Assembly: GCA_900314755.1 (NCBI GenBank)
Contig: OMWH01000014.1
Coordinates: 1-64,000, forward strand
Reading direction: 5' to 3'
Source: an uncultured Prevotellaceae bacterium
Lineage (GTDB): Bacteria; Bacteroidota; Bacteroidia; Bacteroidales; Bacteroidaceae
DNA: 64,000 bases
In this document: positions 1 through 7,501 of the stretch, one piece after another
How positions within the stretch are numbered: position 1 is the stretch's first letter
How the letters are laid out: every line of letters begins with the position of its first letter
Translations under genes and position numbers: made by a program
Notes under the pieces: model-generated
The model's input: the letters and a program-made list of their open reading frames with translations, nothing else
Databases searched by the model: none
Told to the model about the DNA's origin: nothing

Positions 1-2
1 GG

Positions 3-170
3 GTGCAGAATGTGCAGTACATGCTCATAATGTTTCCCAAATGTTTCCCAGATTCGCCGTAAAGTGCTGATAATCAGTTCCCGTTAGCCGCCGCCCAGGC
101 TGCTGTAGAAGAGTAATTAAACTCTCTGATATAATGAAAGGGACCTGTCCGTTTGGGCAGGTCCCTTTTT
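3..170. repeat. Long imperfect direct repeat, copy 1
   Basis: This copy shares its 5' edge (GTGCAGAATGTG), an internal GCTGATAA and a nearly identical last 85 bases with 2209-2366. The last part contains a short open frame and a strong terminator hairpin. The middle third is diverged between the copies. The two copies bracket the AT-rich genes at 467-2187. Whatever lies left of the window edge is unknown, so the repeat could extend further. Confidence 0.8.
137..168 (+). terminator. Rho-independent terminator in repeat copy 1
   Basis: A 14-bp stem (AAAGGGACCTGTCC paired with GGGCAGGTCCCTTT, one G-U) with a GTTT loop is followed by a T-run. It would end transcription entering from left of the window. 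Confidence 0.85.
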
Positions 171-381
171 GGTCTTCAGAAGAAGGCTTCCGACGATTAT
201 TGACTAAAAACGTCGCATAATGTGCATCATTATTTTTCCTTAGCGTTTTAATTCATAGACATAAAACATGCAATTTTTATAATATAAATACGATGGGAAT
301 TTTAGTGCAAATATTCATATAACATATTAATAATCAATAAATTACTATTCCGAAAACTCTAGCAAAAGTTAACAAAAAAAG

Positions 382-414
382 TTTGGTCCAAGTATTAAAT
401 ATGTTGTATCTTTG
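382..414 (+). promoter_or_regulatory. Promoter of the deiminase gene
   Basis: TTTG (382-385), 21 nt, then TATCTTTG (407-414) matches the Bacteroidetes primary sigma consensus. It lies downstream of the first in-frame ATG at 383, so translation must begin later, at 440 or 467. Confidence 0.8.
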
Positions 415-466
415 CGTCGTGATTAGTCGACGAATCATCATGTTTAACATTAAAAAGAATTGCGAT

Positions 467-1465
467 ATGATAATAACAGAAAAAGAAAAAAGTAAGGTCG
501 TCTTGTCAAGCCTGTTGGAAAGACACTACCCCGAACTGAAATTAGAACTTTGGGACATTATTGGGACATATCACAAAGGTATGGGAACTGTTTCTCACAC
601 GAAAGACTATTGGGTAAGAGATTTTATGCCAATACAAATGGATGAGTATGTTTTCGTTAAGTTCGTTTATAATCCAGATTATCTTCAAGACAAGAAGAAG
701 TACATTACAAATGTTGATAAAGTCATAAAAAACTGCCCATTTGCACAAAATTACGAAGTTGTGGATATTCCGTTCGTCGTTGACGGAGGTAATATGGTAT
801 TCTGTAAAGGAAAGAAAAAAGGCAAAGAAACGGAATACGTAGTCATGACTGAAAAAGTTTTCAACGAAAATCCATCTTTCAGCAAAGAGCAAATAGAGTG
901 TCTTCTTAAATGTGCTTTCCAGTCACCAGACTTGACAATCGTTTGGCTTCCATGGGATAAAGAAGATATCTTTGGTCACACGGATGGAATAGTTAGGTAT
1001 GTTGGTATAAGTAAATCTGGCAAGCCTCAAGTATTGGTAAATCTGCAACTGTACGATGACAAGATAGCTCAAGAGATGTATTCATCACTGGCAAAGCATT
1101 TTGAAGTCATAGAACTCGAACTAAGCAAATATGATGACTTGAGTTGGGCATATATCAACAGTTTACAAACATGCGATTTCATTATCATTCCAGGACTTGG
1201 AGATGAAGTCACAGACGCGGAAACATTGGCCCAATACAAGCAACTATACCCCGAGTATGAAGACAATATCTATCAAGTGCAGATGCGAGATTTTATAGCA
1301 GAGAATGGTGGTGCATTGAATTGTCTAACATGGACAATCTATGAGAATTATCTTAAAGTATTAGCGAAATGTGCACGCATTCCCATAATAGATTTGGAAG
1401 ATAATAAGAAAGATCAAATCAAAAACAAGATTGATGATATGCTTAAAACCAAATGTAAGCGATAG
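467..1465 (+). CDS. Agmatine deiminase / peptidylarginine deiminase family protein
   Basis: About 332 aa. It belongs to the guanidino-group-modifying deiminases (PF04371-like), which convert agmatine to N-carbamoylputrescine or citrullinate arginine side chains. Visible family motifs in order are WVRDFMP (Asp loop), VVDGGNMVF, IFGHTDGIVRY (catalytic His-Asp region) and near the C terminus ENGGALNCLTW, which carries the presumed nucleophilic Cys. The usual residues before that Cys are GGGxxHC; here the His is replaced by Asn, so the member is divergent and the substrate is uncertain. The start is set after the promoter at 382-414: ATG 467 is preferred, ATG 440 is possible. There is no signal peptide, so it is probably cytoplasmic. 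The gene is clearly more AT-rich than the rest of the window and lies with the next gene between two direct repeats, which suggests horizontal acquisition. Confidence 0.75.
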   Translation: MIITEKEKSKVVLSSLLERHYPELKLELWDIIGTYHKGMGTVSHTKDYWVRDFMPIQMDEYVFVKFVYNPDYLQDKKKYITNVDKVIKNCPFAQNYEVVDIPFVVDGGNMVFCKGKKKGKETEYVVMTEKVFNENPSFSKEQIECLLKCAFQSPDLTIVWLPWDKEDIFGHTDGIVRYVGISKSGKPQVLVNLQLYDDKIAQEMYSSLAKHFEVIELELSKYDDLSWAYINSLQTCDFIIIPGLGDEVTDAETLAQYKQLYPEYEDNIYQVQMRDFIAENGGALNCLTWTIYENYLKVLAKCARIPIIDLEDNKKDQIKNKIDDMLKTKCKR

Positions 1466-1503
1466 TTTTTCCGTTACCAATAGGGACAACGTCCATTTTT
1501 TAG

Positions 1504-1511
1504 TATATTTG
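1504..1511 (+). promoter_or_regulatory. -7 element of the 216-aa gene
   Basis: TATATTTG lies 26 bp before the start codon at 1537. No clear -33 TTTG is seen at the expected distance, so the promoter may be weak or the gene may be mainly read through from the deiminase gene 71 bp upstream. Confidence 0.5.
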
Positions 1512-1536
1512 CAAAATAAATCAAAAGAAATGAATC

Positions 1537-2187
1537 ATGGAAAAAGTTTTCGAACTATTTAAGAATCCATTTGAAGGATTATCGAACTATGAAAGTATCC
1601 AAGATAAATGTGCAGAAATTGCACGTGAACTATTTAGTAACTATCATCTCGCATGCGGGAATGAAACTTTCCGTTTTGCAGAAATAGAATTCTATTATTA
1701 TGATAGGGCAATGTATTTGAAAGACAAAAATCTAAATAAATGGCAAGAAGTGACATATCCTCGTGATAATTATCAAGGAGGACAGTTGTTTTATCATCTT
1801 AGCGGAATAGATATTTGCTTTGATAGTCATTATAAGAATAACGAAGGCAAATTTGGCGGAATTCTTATTAGGGCAATAAAAGATAATAGTGGTTTGATTA
1901 TAGCTGGTCCTTTGAATTGTAAAGATGAAATATTGAATGCATGCAAGAATGAGAGTATGCCTAAGTTGATATATGAATCTGACGGGCAGGTCATAGAACC
2001 TGTACCAACTTATCGTTCATTGGGAAAAACTGGAACAGATAAAATACATGATAGATTGTGTTTCTTTGATGGAAGTATCGAGGTTGGTGATTGGAATCCC
2101 ATAAAGGATAGGTTTTTTACAAGCAAAGGAACAGCAAAACCCTATAAAGGTTCATATGATACATCAAAATTTAGTATAAATAAATAA
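1537..2187 (+). CDS. Unrecognised 216-aa protein in the AT-rich cassette
   Basis: I do not recognise this protein with confidence. It is soluble (no signal peptide or membrane segment) and rich in Tyr, Asp and Lys. The stretch FAEIEFYYYD, then a Tyr-His-Leu-Ser-Gly-Ile-Asp segment and GGILIRAI faintly recalls the layout of 3-methyladenine DNA glycosylases of the AAG/MPG type (a conserved acidic beta strand, then a G-hLIRA strand), but the usual flanking motifs are absent and this is only a guess. It follows the deiminase gene by 71 bp in the same orientation and shares its low GC, so the two probably moved together. The gene ends 21 bp before the second direct repeat, whose terminator would stop its transcript. 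Confidence 0.6.
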   Translation: MEKVFELFKNPFEGLSNYESIQDKCAEIARELFSNYHLACGNETFRFAEIEFYYYDRAMYLKDKNLNKWQEVTYPRDNYQGGQLFYHLSGIDICFDSHYKNNEGKFGGILIRAIKDNSGLIIAGPLNCKDEILNACKNESMPKLIYESDGQVIEPVPTYRSLGKTGTDKIHDRLCFFDGSIEVGDWNPIKDRFFTSKGTAKPYKGSYDTSKFSINK

Positions 2188-2208
2188 CAGTTATGAAAGC
2201 GTGAGGAC

Positions 2209-2366
2209 GTGCAGAATGTGTCGCAAAAGAGTCGCCAGTAGTTTAAAAACTCTGTAACTCGCTGATAAACAACATCTGTTAGCCGCCGCGCAGGCTGCTG
2301 TTGAGGAGTAATTAAACTCTCTGATATAATGAAAGGAACCTGTCCGTTTGGGCAGGTCCCTTTTTC
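2209..2366. repeat. Long imperfect direct repeat, copy 2
   Basis: Second copy of the 3-170 element, in the same orientation, starting 21 bp after the stop of the 216-aa gene. From the GTTAGCCGCCG segment to the T-run it differs from copy 1 at only a few bases, several of them at third positions of a short shared open frame. Confidence 0.8.
2332..2365 (+). terminator. Rho-independent terminator in repeat copy 2
   Basis: Same hairpin as 137-168 but with one A-C mismatch in the stem (GGAACC facing GGTCCC), followed by TTTTT. It terminates the two-gene cassette. Confidence 0.8.
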
Positions 2367-2428
2367 TTTATGCTCAGACTTTGATACAAGATATATGATG
2401 TTAAAACAGAATTTTTCTTGGGAAATGT

Positions 2429-2459
2429 TTTGTGATTCTATTTATAATCTATATCTTTA
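2429..2459 (+). promoter_or_regulatory. Promoter of the truncated ATPase gene
   Basis: TTTG (2429-2432), 19 nt, TATCTTTA (2452-2459). The start codon follows at 2481. The promoter looks intact although the gene is broken. Confidence 0.65.
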
Positions 2460-2480
2460 CACTGAGTAAAACTTTTAATT

Positions 2481-2813
2481 ATGTACAAAAGAGCCGAATA
2501 TCAGGTAATTACAAGTAGACTGAAAGAGCCGAGAAAGTTCATTCAAGTTGTGATGGGACCGCGTCAGGTGGGTAAATCTACTGTTGTTAAGCAGGTACTT
2601 CAAGATTTGAATTTGCCTTATCAGCAGTTCTCTGCCGATAATGTGCCAGCCTCAAATACTGCTTGGGTATCTAACTGTTGGGCGGCTGTTCGTAGCCTGA
2701 AAGAGAGCAAAGGCTTAGATAGTATTATTCTTGTTATCGATGAAATTCAGAAGATATCTAATTGGAGTGAGGAATGCGAAGCATTTCCGTCAAATGGAGG
2801 CTTTAGTCGGTAA
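2481..2813 (+). pseudogene. Truncated AAA/DUF4143-type ATP-binding protein
   Basis: The 110 aa correspond to the N-terminal part of the ~400-aa ATPases typical of Bacteroidetes. Seen: MYKRAEYQ start, Walker A MGPRQVGKST and Walker B-like IILVIDEIQKISNWSE. The family pattern is lost right after the NWSE motif, and the frame runs through 13 unrelated residues to a stop. The sensor, C-terminal and DUF4143 parts are missing from the following DNA, so this is a deletion remnant and not a simple frameshift. It adjoins the repeat-bounded cassette, so the deletion may belong to the same rearrangement. A functional short ATPase is unlikely. Confidence 0.75.
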
Positions 2814-2849
2814 CTGAATGCCCCTCAGTCAGCAACTGATTATTATGAA

Positions 2850-2887
2850 TTTCGCAAAAACATATAACATACATGTGTTTTGCGAAA
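2850..2887. repeat. Inverted repeat / hairpin
   Basis: TTTCGCAAAAACA and GTGTTTTGCGAAA form a near-perfect ~12-bp inverted repeat around a 12-nt AT-rich spacer. There is no T-run, so it is not a clear terminator. It may be an operator, a mobile-element end left from the deletion of the ATPase gene, or an mRNA end structure. Confidence 0.55.
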
Positions 2888-2929
2888 GTTAAAGTTACGC
2901 AATATTCACGGGAATTTATCAGAATTGAC

Positions 2930-2937
2930 TAACTTTG
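2930..2937 (+). promoter_or_regulatory. -7 element upstream of the EamA transporter
   Basis: TAACTTTG matches the -7 consensus. The -33 region is weak. Transcription would start near 2943, ahead of both the 14-codon frame at 2971 and the transporter at 3005. Confidence 0.55.
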
Positions 2938-2970
2938 CAACAAAGTTTAATCACACAGACTAATACGAAT

Positions 2971-3015
2971 ATGAAAAAAGTCATTGTAATTGACCACCCG
3001 GTGAATGAAGCATAA
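2971..3015 (+). other. Possible 14-codon upstream ORF
   Basis: An ATG opens a 14-codon frame (MKKVIVIDHPVNEA) whose stop lies inside the transporter coding region, overlapping its start by 11 bp. The beginning resembles the first beta strand of flavodoxin-like proteins, so it may be the stump of a deleted gene. Alternatively it is a leader peptide coupled to translation of the transporter. Evidence is weak. Confidence 0.25.
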
Positions 3016-3937
3016 GGGAATTATCTGCGGCATTCTGGCAGCTGTCTGTTATGGCACCAACCCGTTCGGTGCCTTGCCGCTTTACGAGGAGGGTGTGAAC
3101 ACGTCATCCGTACTCTTCTATCGTTTCTCCATGGCGGTGTTGATGCTGGCTGTGATGTTGCTTGTGGAGCGTAATTCTTTCCGAATCAGCGGCAGAGAGT
3201 TGAAGACGCTCGGCTCGCTCGGACTGCTCTTTGCTGCATCGAGCATCACATACTATCAGAGCTTCCGATTTATGGATGCCGGCATTGCCTCCACCATCCT
3301 GTTTGTCTATCCTGTGATGGTGGCTGTCATCATGGCTACATGCTTCAGGGAGAGGGTCACAGTTTCAACGGTTACGGCCATCATCCTTGCCTTAGCGGGC
3401 ATAGGCTTGCTCTACAGAGGCGACGCAGGTGTGCCAATCAGTGCGACAGGTGTCCTTCTGGTCATGGTGTCATCGCTGACTTACGCCGTCTATATCGTGG
3501 TGGTTAATCAGTCGAGCATCCGCATGTCATCGTTGAAGCTTACGTTCTATGTCCTGCTGATATGTATGCTATCGTTGCTTGCCTATTCCTTCACCTCACC
3601 CGACTTGCATCTGATGTTGCCGCCGTCGCCGCGTGCATGGTTCTTTGCATGTTGGTTGGGTCTGGTGCCAACGGTTCTCTCGCTTGTCTTGATGACCGTT
3701 TCCGTTCATGAAGTGGGTGCCACGCCTACTGCCATCATGGGAGCTTTGGAGCCATTGACGGCGGTAGCCATCGGCGTGATGGTCTTTGACGAATCGCTCA
3801 CGTTCCATCTCGTGGTCGGCATCGTGCTCATCCTTTCAGCCGTCCTGCTGATCGTACTGGGCAAGGACTTCCATCTGCGTACAATCAGCCATACGATAAA
3901 CGTCATCGTCAGAAAGACCTGGCGATGGAAATCATAA
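3005..3937 (+). CDS. EamA/DMT-superfamily transporter
   Basis: 310 aa with about ten hydrophobic segments arranged as two five-helix EamA repeats (roughly residues 3-138 and 148-286). The protein opens with MKHKGIICGILAAVCYGTNP, a typical first helix of DMT permeases, with the GTNP turn. The second half has GALEPLTAVAIGVMVFDE, the conserved glutamate-proline helix of EamA proteins. It sits in the inner membrane and probably exports or imports a small metabolite (amino acid, nucleobase or sugar phosphate); the substrate cannot be read from sequence. The C terminus is basic and cytoplasmic. The preceding 14-codon frame overlaps its start. The convergent acetyltransferase gene ends 20 bp downstream with no obvious terminator between them. 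Confidence 0.85.
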   Translation: MKHKGIICGILAAVCYGTNPFGALPLYEEGVNTSSVLFYRFSMAVLMLAVMLLVERNSFRISGRELKTLGSLGLLFAASSITYYQSFRFMDAGIASTILFVYPVMVAVIMATCFRERVTVSTVTAIILALAGIGLLYRGDAGVPISATGVLLVMVSSLTYAVYIVVVNQSSIRMSSLKLTFYVLLICMLSLLAYSFTSPDLHLMLPPSPRAWFFACWLGLVPTVLSLVLMTVSVHEVGATPTAIMGALEPLTAVAIGVMVFDESLTFHLVVGIVLILSAVLLIVLGKDFHLRTISHTINVIVRKTWRWKS

Positions 3938-3957
3938 ACTGAAGCCAGAATACTTTA

Positions 3958-4422
3958 TCATGTGATAATTACCTCCATGGTCGTTTTCTGGATGCCCAGT
4001 CCCATGCTCTCGTAGAAGTGGCGTGCGCTGTCGTTGCCCTCCCATACGTTGAGGGTGATGTTATGGCAGCCGATAGACTTGGCATAGTCATGGACATGCT
4101 CATACAGTGCTTTTCCTATGTGCTTGCCGCGTTCCGACTCGTCCACGCAGATGTCATCAATATACAGCGTCTTGACATTCATCAGTAATCGGTGGTCTCT
4201 TACTTCATTGACCTGGCAGAACGCATGTCCCCGTATCTCTCCATCGTCATAGACGAAGACGGGCATGCTGTCGTCGGAGAGCAGCGTCTCCAGTTCTTGC
4301 TCGTTGTATTTGGTCGTGTACGGCTTGAATAAATCGGGGCGTATCACATGATGCACCATATTGACCTGATGCAGCAGTTTGATGATACCCTTGATGTCTT
4401 TTGTGTTGGCTTTCCTAATCAT
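3958..4422 (-). CDS. GNAT family N-acetyltransferase
   Basis: 154 aa, the size of a single GNAT domain. N-terminal MIRKANTKDIKGIIKLL is the usual first strand and helix. The acetyl-CoA binding segment is VDESERGKHIGKALYEHV (R/Q-x-x-G-x-G/A variant, about residues 93-110). NITLNVWEGNDSARHFYESMG is the typical C-terminal strand and helix. The acceptor substrate (small molecule, peptide or antibiotic) cannot be inferred. The start codon lies only 4 nt after the -7 element at 4427-4434, so the mRNA is probably leaderless or nearly so. The gene is divergent from the pseudogene at 4527. Confidence 0.85.
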   Translation of the reverse strand: MIRKANTKDIKGIIKLLHQVNMVHHVIRPDLFKPYTTKYNEQELETLLSDDSMPVFVYDDGEIRGHAFCQVNEVRDHRLLMNVKTLYIDDICVDESERGKHIGKALYEHVHDYAKSIGCHNITLNVWEGNDSARHFYESMGLGIQKTTMEVIIT

Positions 4423-4426
4423 GGTG

Positions 4427-4456
4427 CGAAGTTACTAAAAAAAGCGGAAATGCAAA
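4427..4456 (-). promoter_or_regulatory. Promoter of the GNAT gene, nearly identical to that of the LytTR gene
   Basis: Read on the minus strand: TTTG (4456-4453), 18 nt including a T-run, then TAACTTCG (4434-4427). The start codon is 4 nt further, which leaves almost no 5' UTR. The same arrangement, including the T-run and TAGTAACTTCGCA, recurs at 7502-7531. Confidence 0.7.
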
Positions 4457-4507
4457 AGCAATCTGCAAAAAAATAGAGGGATTTGCTGATTGTTTAAAAA
4501 ATATTAC

Positions 4508-4515
4508 TACCTTTG
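4508..4515 (+). promoter_or_regulatory. -7 element of the pseudogene
   Basis: TACCTTTG, 11 bp upstream of ATG 4527. It places the true start at 4527 and not at the earlier ATG at 4490, which lies upstream of the promoter. Confidence 0.55.
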
Positions 4516-4526
4516 CGGGCATAGTC

Positions 4527-5070
4527 ATGAGAACTTCACAGACTTCCTCGTAAAACAGGATGTCAGCAATGTCGACGCATATATCAAAGCAGCCTGTTCC
4601 TGCTATCAGTTCTATAACAAAGAGCCGTTCTACGATGTGGTAAGCTACCTGAAGGCTCTCAAGACCAATGTATTCCCCAACAATGCCGAGTACGCCGCTC
4701 TCTTACAGGAGGCAGAGACTGCCATCCGAGCTGCTATCGCCGGGCATGCCGACTACTGTTATGAGCTTGACCCCACGGGCAAAAGCGTGGGTTAACTGGT
4801 AATCCCTACTTCAACCATATTGTTGTCGACAACGGTGATGTCTGGACATATACCTGGATGGACAAGAACTACAAGCCTGATTTCTCAGAAGACTTCAAGT
4901 GGGTTAGTAACTCTTCATGGTTGGCGTGGGCAGATTATTACAAGAAAACCTATTTTGACCAGAAGACAGGCTGGAGCCGCTGGTTCGCCAAGAACCCCGG
5001 TGTACCATGCGGCAATCCGCCACTCAATGATGAGAACGACTATGTCAGGGACATAGACTACCGAAAGTAA
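4527..5070 (+). pseudogene. Hypothetical protein gene with two -1 frameshifts
   Basis: Read with two single-base corrections this gives one ~180-aa soluble protein. ATG 4527 starts M-R, then one base appears lost so that NFTDFLVKQDVSNVDAYI continues in another frame up to DPTGKSVG and a stop at 4793-4795. A second lost base there would join it to LTGNPYFNHIVVDNGDVW, which runs on to YVRDIDYRK and a stop at 5068-5070. Both shifts are of -1 type. I do not recognise the family; the C-terminal half is rich in Trp, Tyr and Asp. It ends just before a strong bidirectional terminator. The shifts could be real decay or assembly errors. Confidence 0.65.
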
Positions 5071-5083
5071 TTCCAAATCCTCG

Positions 5084-5120
5084 AAAGGTGCCGCCTTTAC
5101 TCCTTGAAGGCGGCACCTTT
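5084..5120. terminator. Bidirectional terminator
   Basis: AAAGGTGCCGCCTT and AAGGCGGCACCTTT form a perfect 14-bp stem around a 9-nt loop, between convergent genes. The core 11-mers recur in inverted orientation at 44848-44902, so this belongs to a dispersed element family. Confidence 0.8.
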
Positions 5121-5130
5121 CGCTATTCGT

Positions 5131-7497
5131 TCACAGTAATTCCTGCAACCGCTTGAAGGCGGGAGCGAGGAGGGTGGTCTCTACCTCCTGTCCTGCTGGT
5201 GAGCGGAAGATGCAGCGCCGTTGCTTGGGTAACAGGTGGCAGACATGATGGATGTTCACCAAGGTGCTGCGGTCGGCACGGACGAATGTCTCAGGGTCCA
5301 GCATCTTCTCTAAGGCACCCAGACCGAGCAGTACGGTGTCCTTATCGTAGAAGGTGACGATTTGCGAGTAGTTACCGTCACCTTTGAAATATGCGATATC
5401 CTTCACGTTGACGACGATGGTGCCACTTGCCGTCCTCAGTGTCAGCCGCTCCTCCGTATTCCTCTCCGTCATCCTTACTATATCCTGAGACAGTTCGGTA
5501 GTTTCCGCTTCTATCGCTTTCTGGCGGATAGCCTCTATCTGCTGTTCCTTTTGTAGTTTCTCCCTTTGCAGCCGTACCATTCTCTGTTGGTTACGCCGTT
5601 TCTCATACCAGCGGGTGACTGCCCATACCATCAGCGACAACAGTGCCAGTCCTGTCAGCCATACCCACCAGTGCTGCCACCAGCGGAGTGGGGGAGCGAT
5701 ATAGATGTCCTCCTCATGGAAGGCGAGCAGGTCGGCAGGTCGGAATGAGGTCATCTGCTCGATACCAGGGAGCCATACCGTACCGTCTTTGCTCTCTGCC
5801 ATCGTAGCCTTCAGCGGTTCTGTCATGGTGAACCCATTATGATGGTTATAGAAGCGCACATCGCTGATCAGATAGTCTTTGCTGATACGGCAGACAAACA
5901 GTCCGTCAACCACTGCCACTACCAGATAACCATGAGGTGATACATGCAGTGAGCGTACCTCATGACCGGCAAGTTGCGGCATCTGGTTGTTCAGTGTCTC
6001 TATGGTGTTCTGACGGACAACGAACACCGAGTCGGCGGAGGCGAAGAAGACCGCTCCCTGCTGGTCAGCCTCGATGGTGGATATGATGAGCTTCTGCGTC
6101 TTGTATTCCATCTTGCTGACCTTCTTATCCTTGGTGATGGCGAATAGTCCGGAACTGCTGCCTATCCATAACTTCCCTTTTCCGTCGTAAGTGGCACCCC
6201 ATGGGTGCAGTATCTCTGTTGTCAGAGTGTCGGCAGTTGCCGTCTTCGGGTCATAGGCGATGATGCCGTTGCGGTTGCCTGTGATGACCTTTCCCCACGC
6301 CTCCGCTACAAACTGGTAGCGGTCGCGTGGCAGATGAAGCCATTGCAGTCGTGAGTCCCGTATACAGGCAATGTCCCCGTTGCCTGCCATAAAGACACTT
6401 CCTCCTATGGTGACGGCACTCGGTGCATAGAACTGTTCCGGGTTGTCGTCAATAACCTTTCCACTCACCAATACTTTTCCGTTCAGTGTTCCCATCACAG
6501 GCTCATCAGCGGCATCTAAGGAGATAGCCCTCATGATATCGCTCTCCTCCGTCAGGGTATAGTTCGTGAAGCAGCGGTTGAAGAAACAGTAGACACCCTG
6601 GTAGCTTGCCACCCACAGACGGTCCCAGCGGTCGACCAACACATCACGGATGAGGTTGATTCCCGTAAAGAGAGTCTGTACCGATCTCCCGTCATAGAGG
6701 TAGATGCTGTGCTCGTCAGCAATGATCAGATTGCCATTGCGGAGTCTTCTTACGCATAATCCGTAACTTGCGGCAGACCAGTCTGTTTTGGCTATCTGTT
6801 TTATCTTACCTTTCTTGACGGCACAGATGCCCTCTGACGTGAAAACGAGTAGTGCCGAGTCAGTAGGCAGCAGCGTGTAGATGTCATTCCTGGATGATAT
6901 CCAGACAGCTTTCCTGCTTCCTCTTCTGACTTGAAAGAGTCCCCGCTCTGTTGGGATATAGATATGGAGCGAGTCGATGAAGAGTCTCCTGTCAGGAGTC
7001 ATCTCGTCGAGCAGTGCACCTCTCAGCAACGGCTTGAATCCCTCTTTTGTCATGCGGCACAGGCGGCGGTGCTGTTCCAGACTGTCCTCCAAGAGCACAT
7101 AACCGTTGGGCAGGCTTCCCGCATTCAGGTTATTGAGGAGCCAGTGACCCTTGGGGGCGAGTGGGAGAGGCTCCACCTCCTCATAGTCTACCCTCCACTG
7201 TCGGAAGAATCCCAATGCCCTTACCTCGTTGGCTACCTCAGTGAATCCCACGATGTTCAGCCGTCGTCCTTTCAGGAAGGGGGTGAACGCCTTTCCGTCA
7301 TAACGGACGAACCCCGACAGCGTACCTATATAGATGTACCCGCGTGCGTCTTGGAAAAGACGTTCCGCCTGCATCTGCGGCATACCGTCCTGTGTGGTGT
7401 AGCGGCGGTAGGTGAGGGCATGCTCTATTTGAGCATACAGACTGACGGAGAGACAGAGCATCAGTCCGACGATAAAAGGTCGTTTCATTGTTTCCAT
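5131..7497 (-). CDS. Membrane-anchored propeller sensor with LytTR DNA-binding domain
   Basis: 788 aa. A signal peptide (RPFIVGLMLCLSVSLYAQ) is followed by ~600 periplasmic residues with two-component-regulator propeller repeats (for example FQDARGYIYIGTLSGFVRYDG near residue 50, later DRWDRLWVASYQGVYCF and GKGKLWIGSSSGLFAI). Next come a transmembrane helix at about 625-645 (WVWLTGLALLSLMVWAV), a short coiled coil (QREKLQKEQQIEAIRQKA) and a C-terminal LytTR domain (about 690-788, with VNVKDIAYFKGDGNYSQIV and FVRADRSTLVNIHHV). There is no kinase or receiver, so an extracellular signal would act directly on a membrane-held DNA-binding domain. It is divergent from two secreted-protein genes, and the shared intergenic region has a LytTR-type operator (7563-7592). 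ATG 7497 is 4 nt from the -7 element; ATG 7488 (MKRPF) is an equally likely start. Confidence 0.88.
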   Translation of the reverse strand: METMKRPFIVGLMLCLSVSLYAQIEHALTYRRYTTQDGMPQMQAERLFQDARGYIYIGTLSGFVRYDGKAFTPFLKGRRLNIVGFTEVANEVRALGFFRQWRVDYEEVEPLPLAPKGHWLLNNLNAGSLPNGYVLLEDSLEQHRRLCRMTKEGFKPLLRGALLDEMTPDRRLFIDSLHIYIPTERGLFQVRRGSRKAVWISSRNDIYTLLPTDSALLVFTSEGICAVKKGKIKQIAKTDWSAASYGLCVRRLRNGNLIIADEHSIYLYDGRSVQTLFTGINLIRDVLVDRWDRLWVASYQGVYCFFNRCFTNYTLTEESDIMRAISLDAADEPVMGTLNGKVLVSGKVIDDNPEQFYAPSAVTIGGSVFMAGNGDIACIRDSRLQWLHLPRDRYQFVAEAWGKVITGNRNGIIAYDPKTATADTLTTEILHPWGATYDGKGKLWIGSSSGLFAITKDKKVSKMEYKTQKLIISTIEADQQGAVFFASADSVFVVRQNTIETLNNQMPQLAGHEVRSLHVSPHGYLVVAVVDGLFVCRISKDYLISDVRFYNHHNGFTMTEPLKATMAESKDGTVWLPGIEQMTSFRPADLLAFHEEDIYIAPPLRWWQHWWVWLTGLALLSLMVWAVTRWYEKRRNQQRMVRLQREKLQKEQQIEAIRQKAIEAETTELSQDIVRMTERNTEERLTLRTASGTIVVNVKDIAYFKGDGNYSQIVTFYDKDTVLLGLGALEKMLDPETFVRADRSTLVNIHHVCHLLPKQRRCIFRSPAGQEVETTLLAPAFKRLQELL

Positions 7498-7501
7498 GAT
7501 G

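Noticed and set aside
3-2366. Insertion sequence or composite transposon
   Set aside because: There is no transposase or recombinase between the direct repeats, and the repeats have no terminal inverted repeats or target duplications that I can see.
4490-4526. ATG 4490 as the start of the hypothetical gene
   Set aside because: The -7 element lies at 4508-4515, downstream of that ATG, and the residues encoded across it do not fit the rest of the protein.
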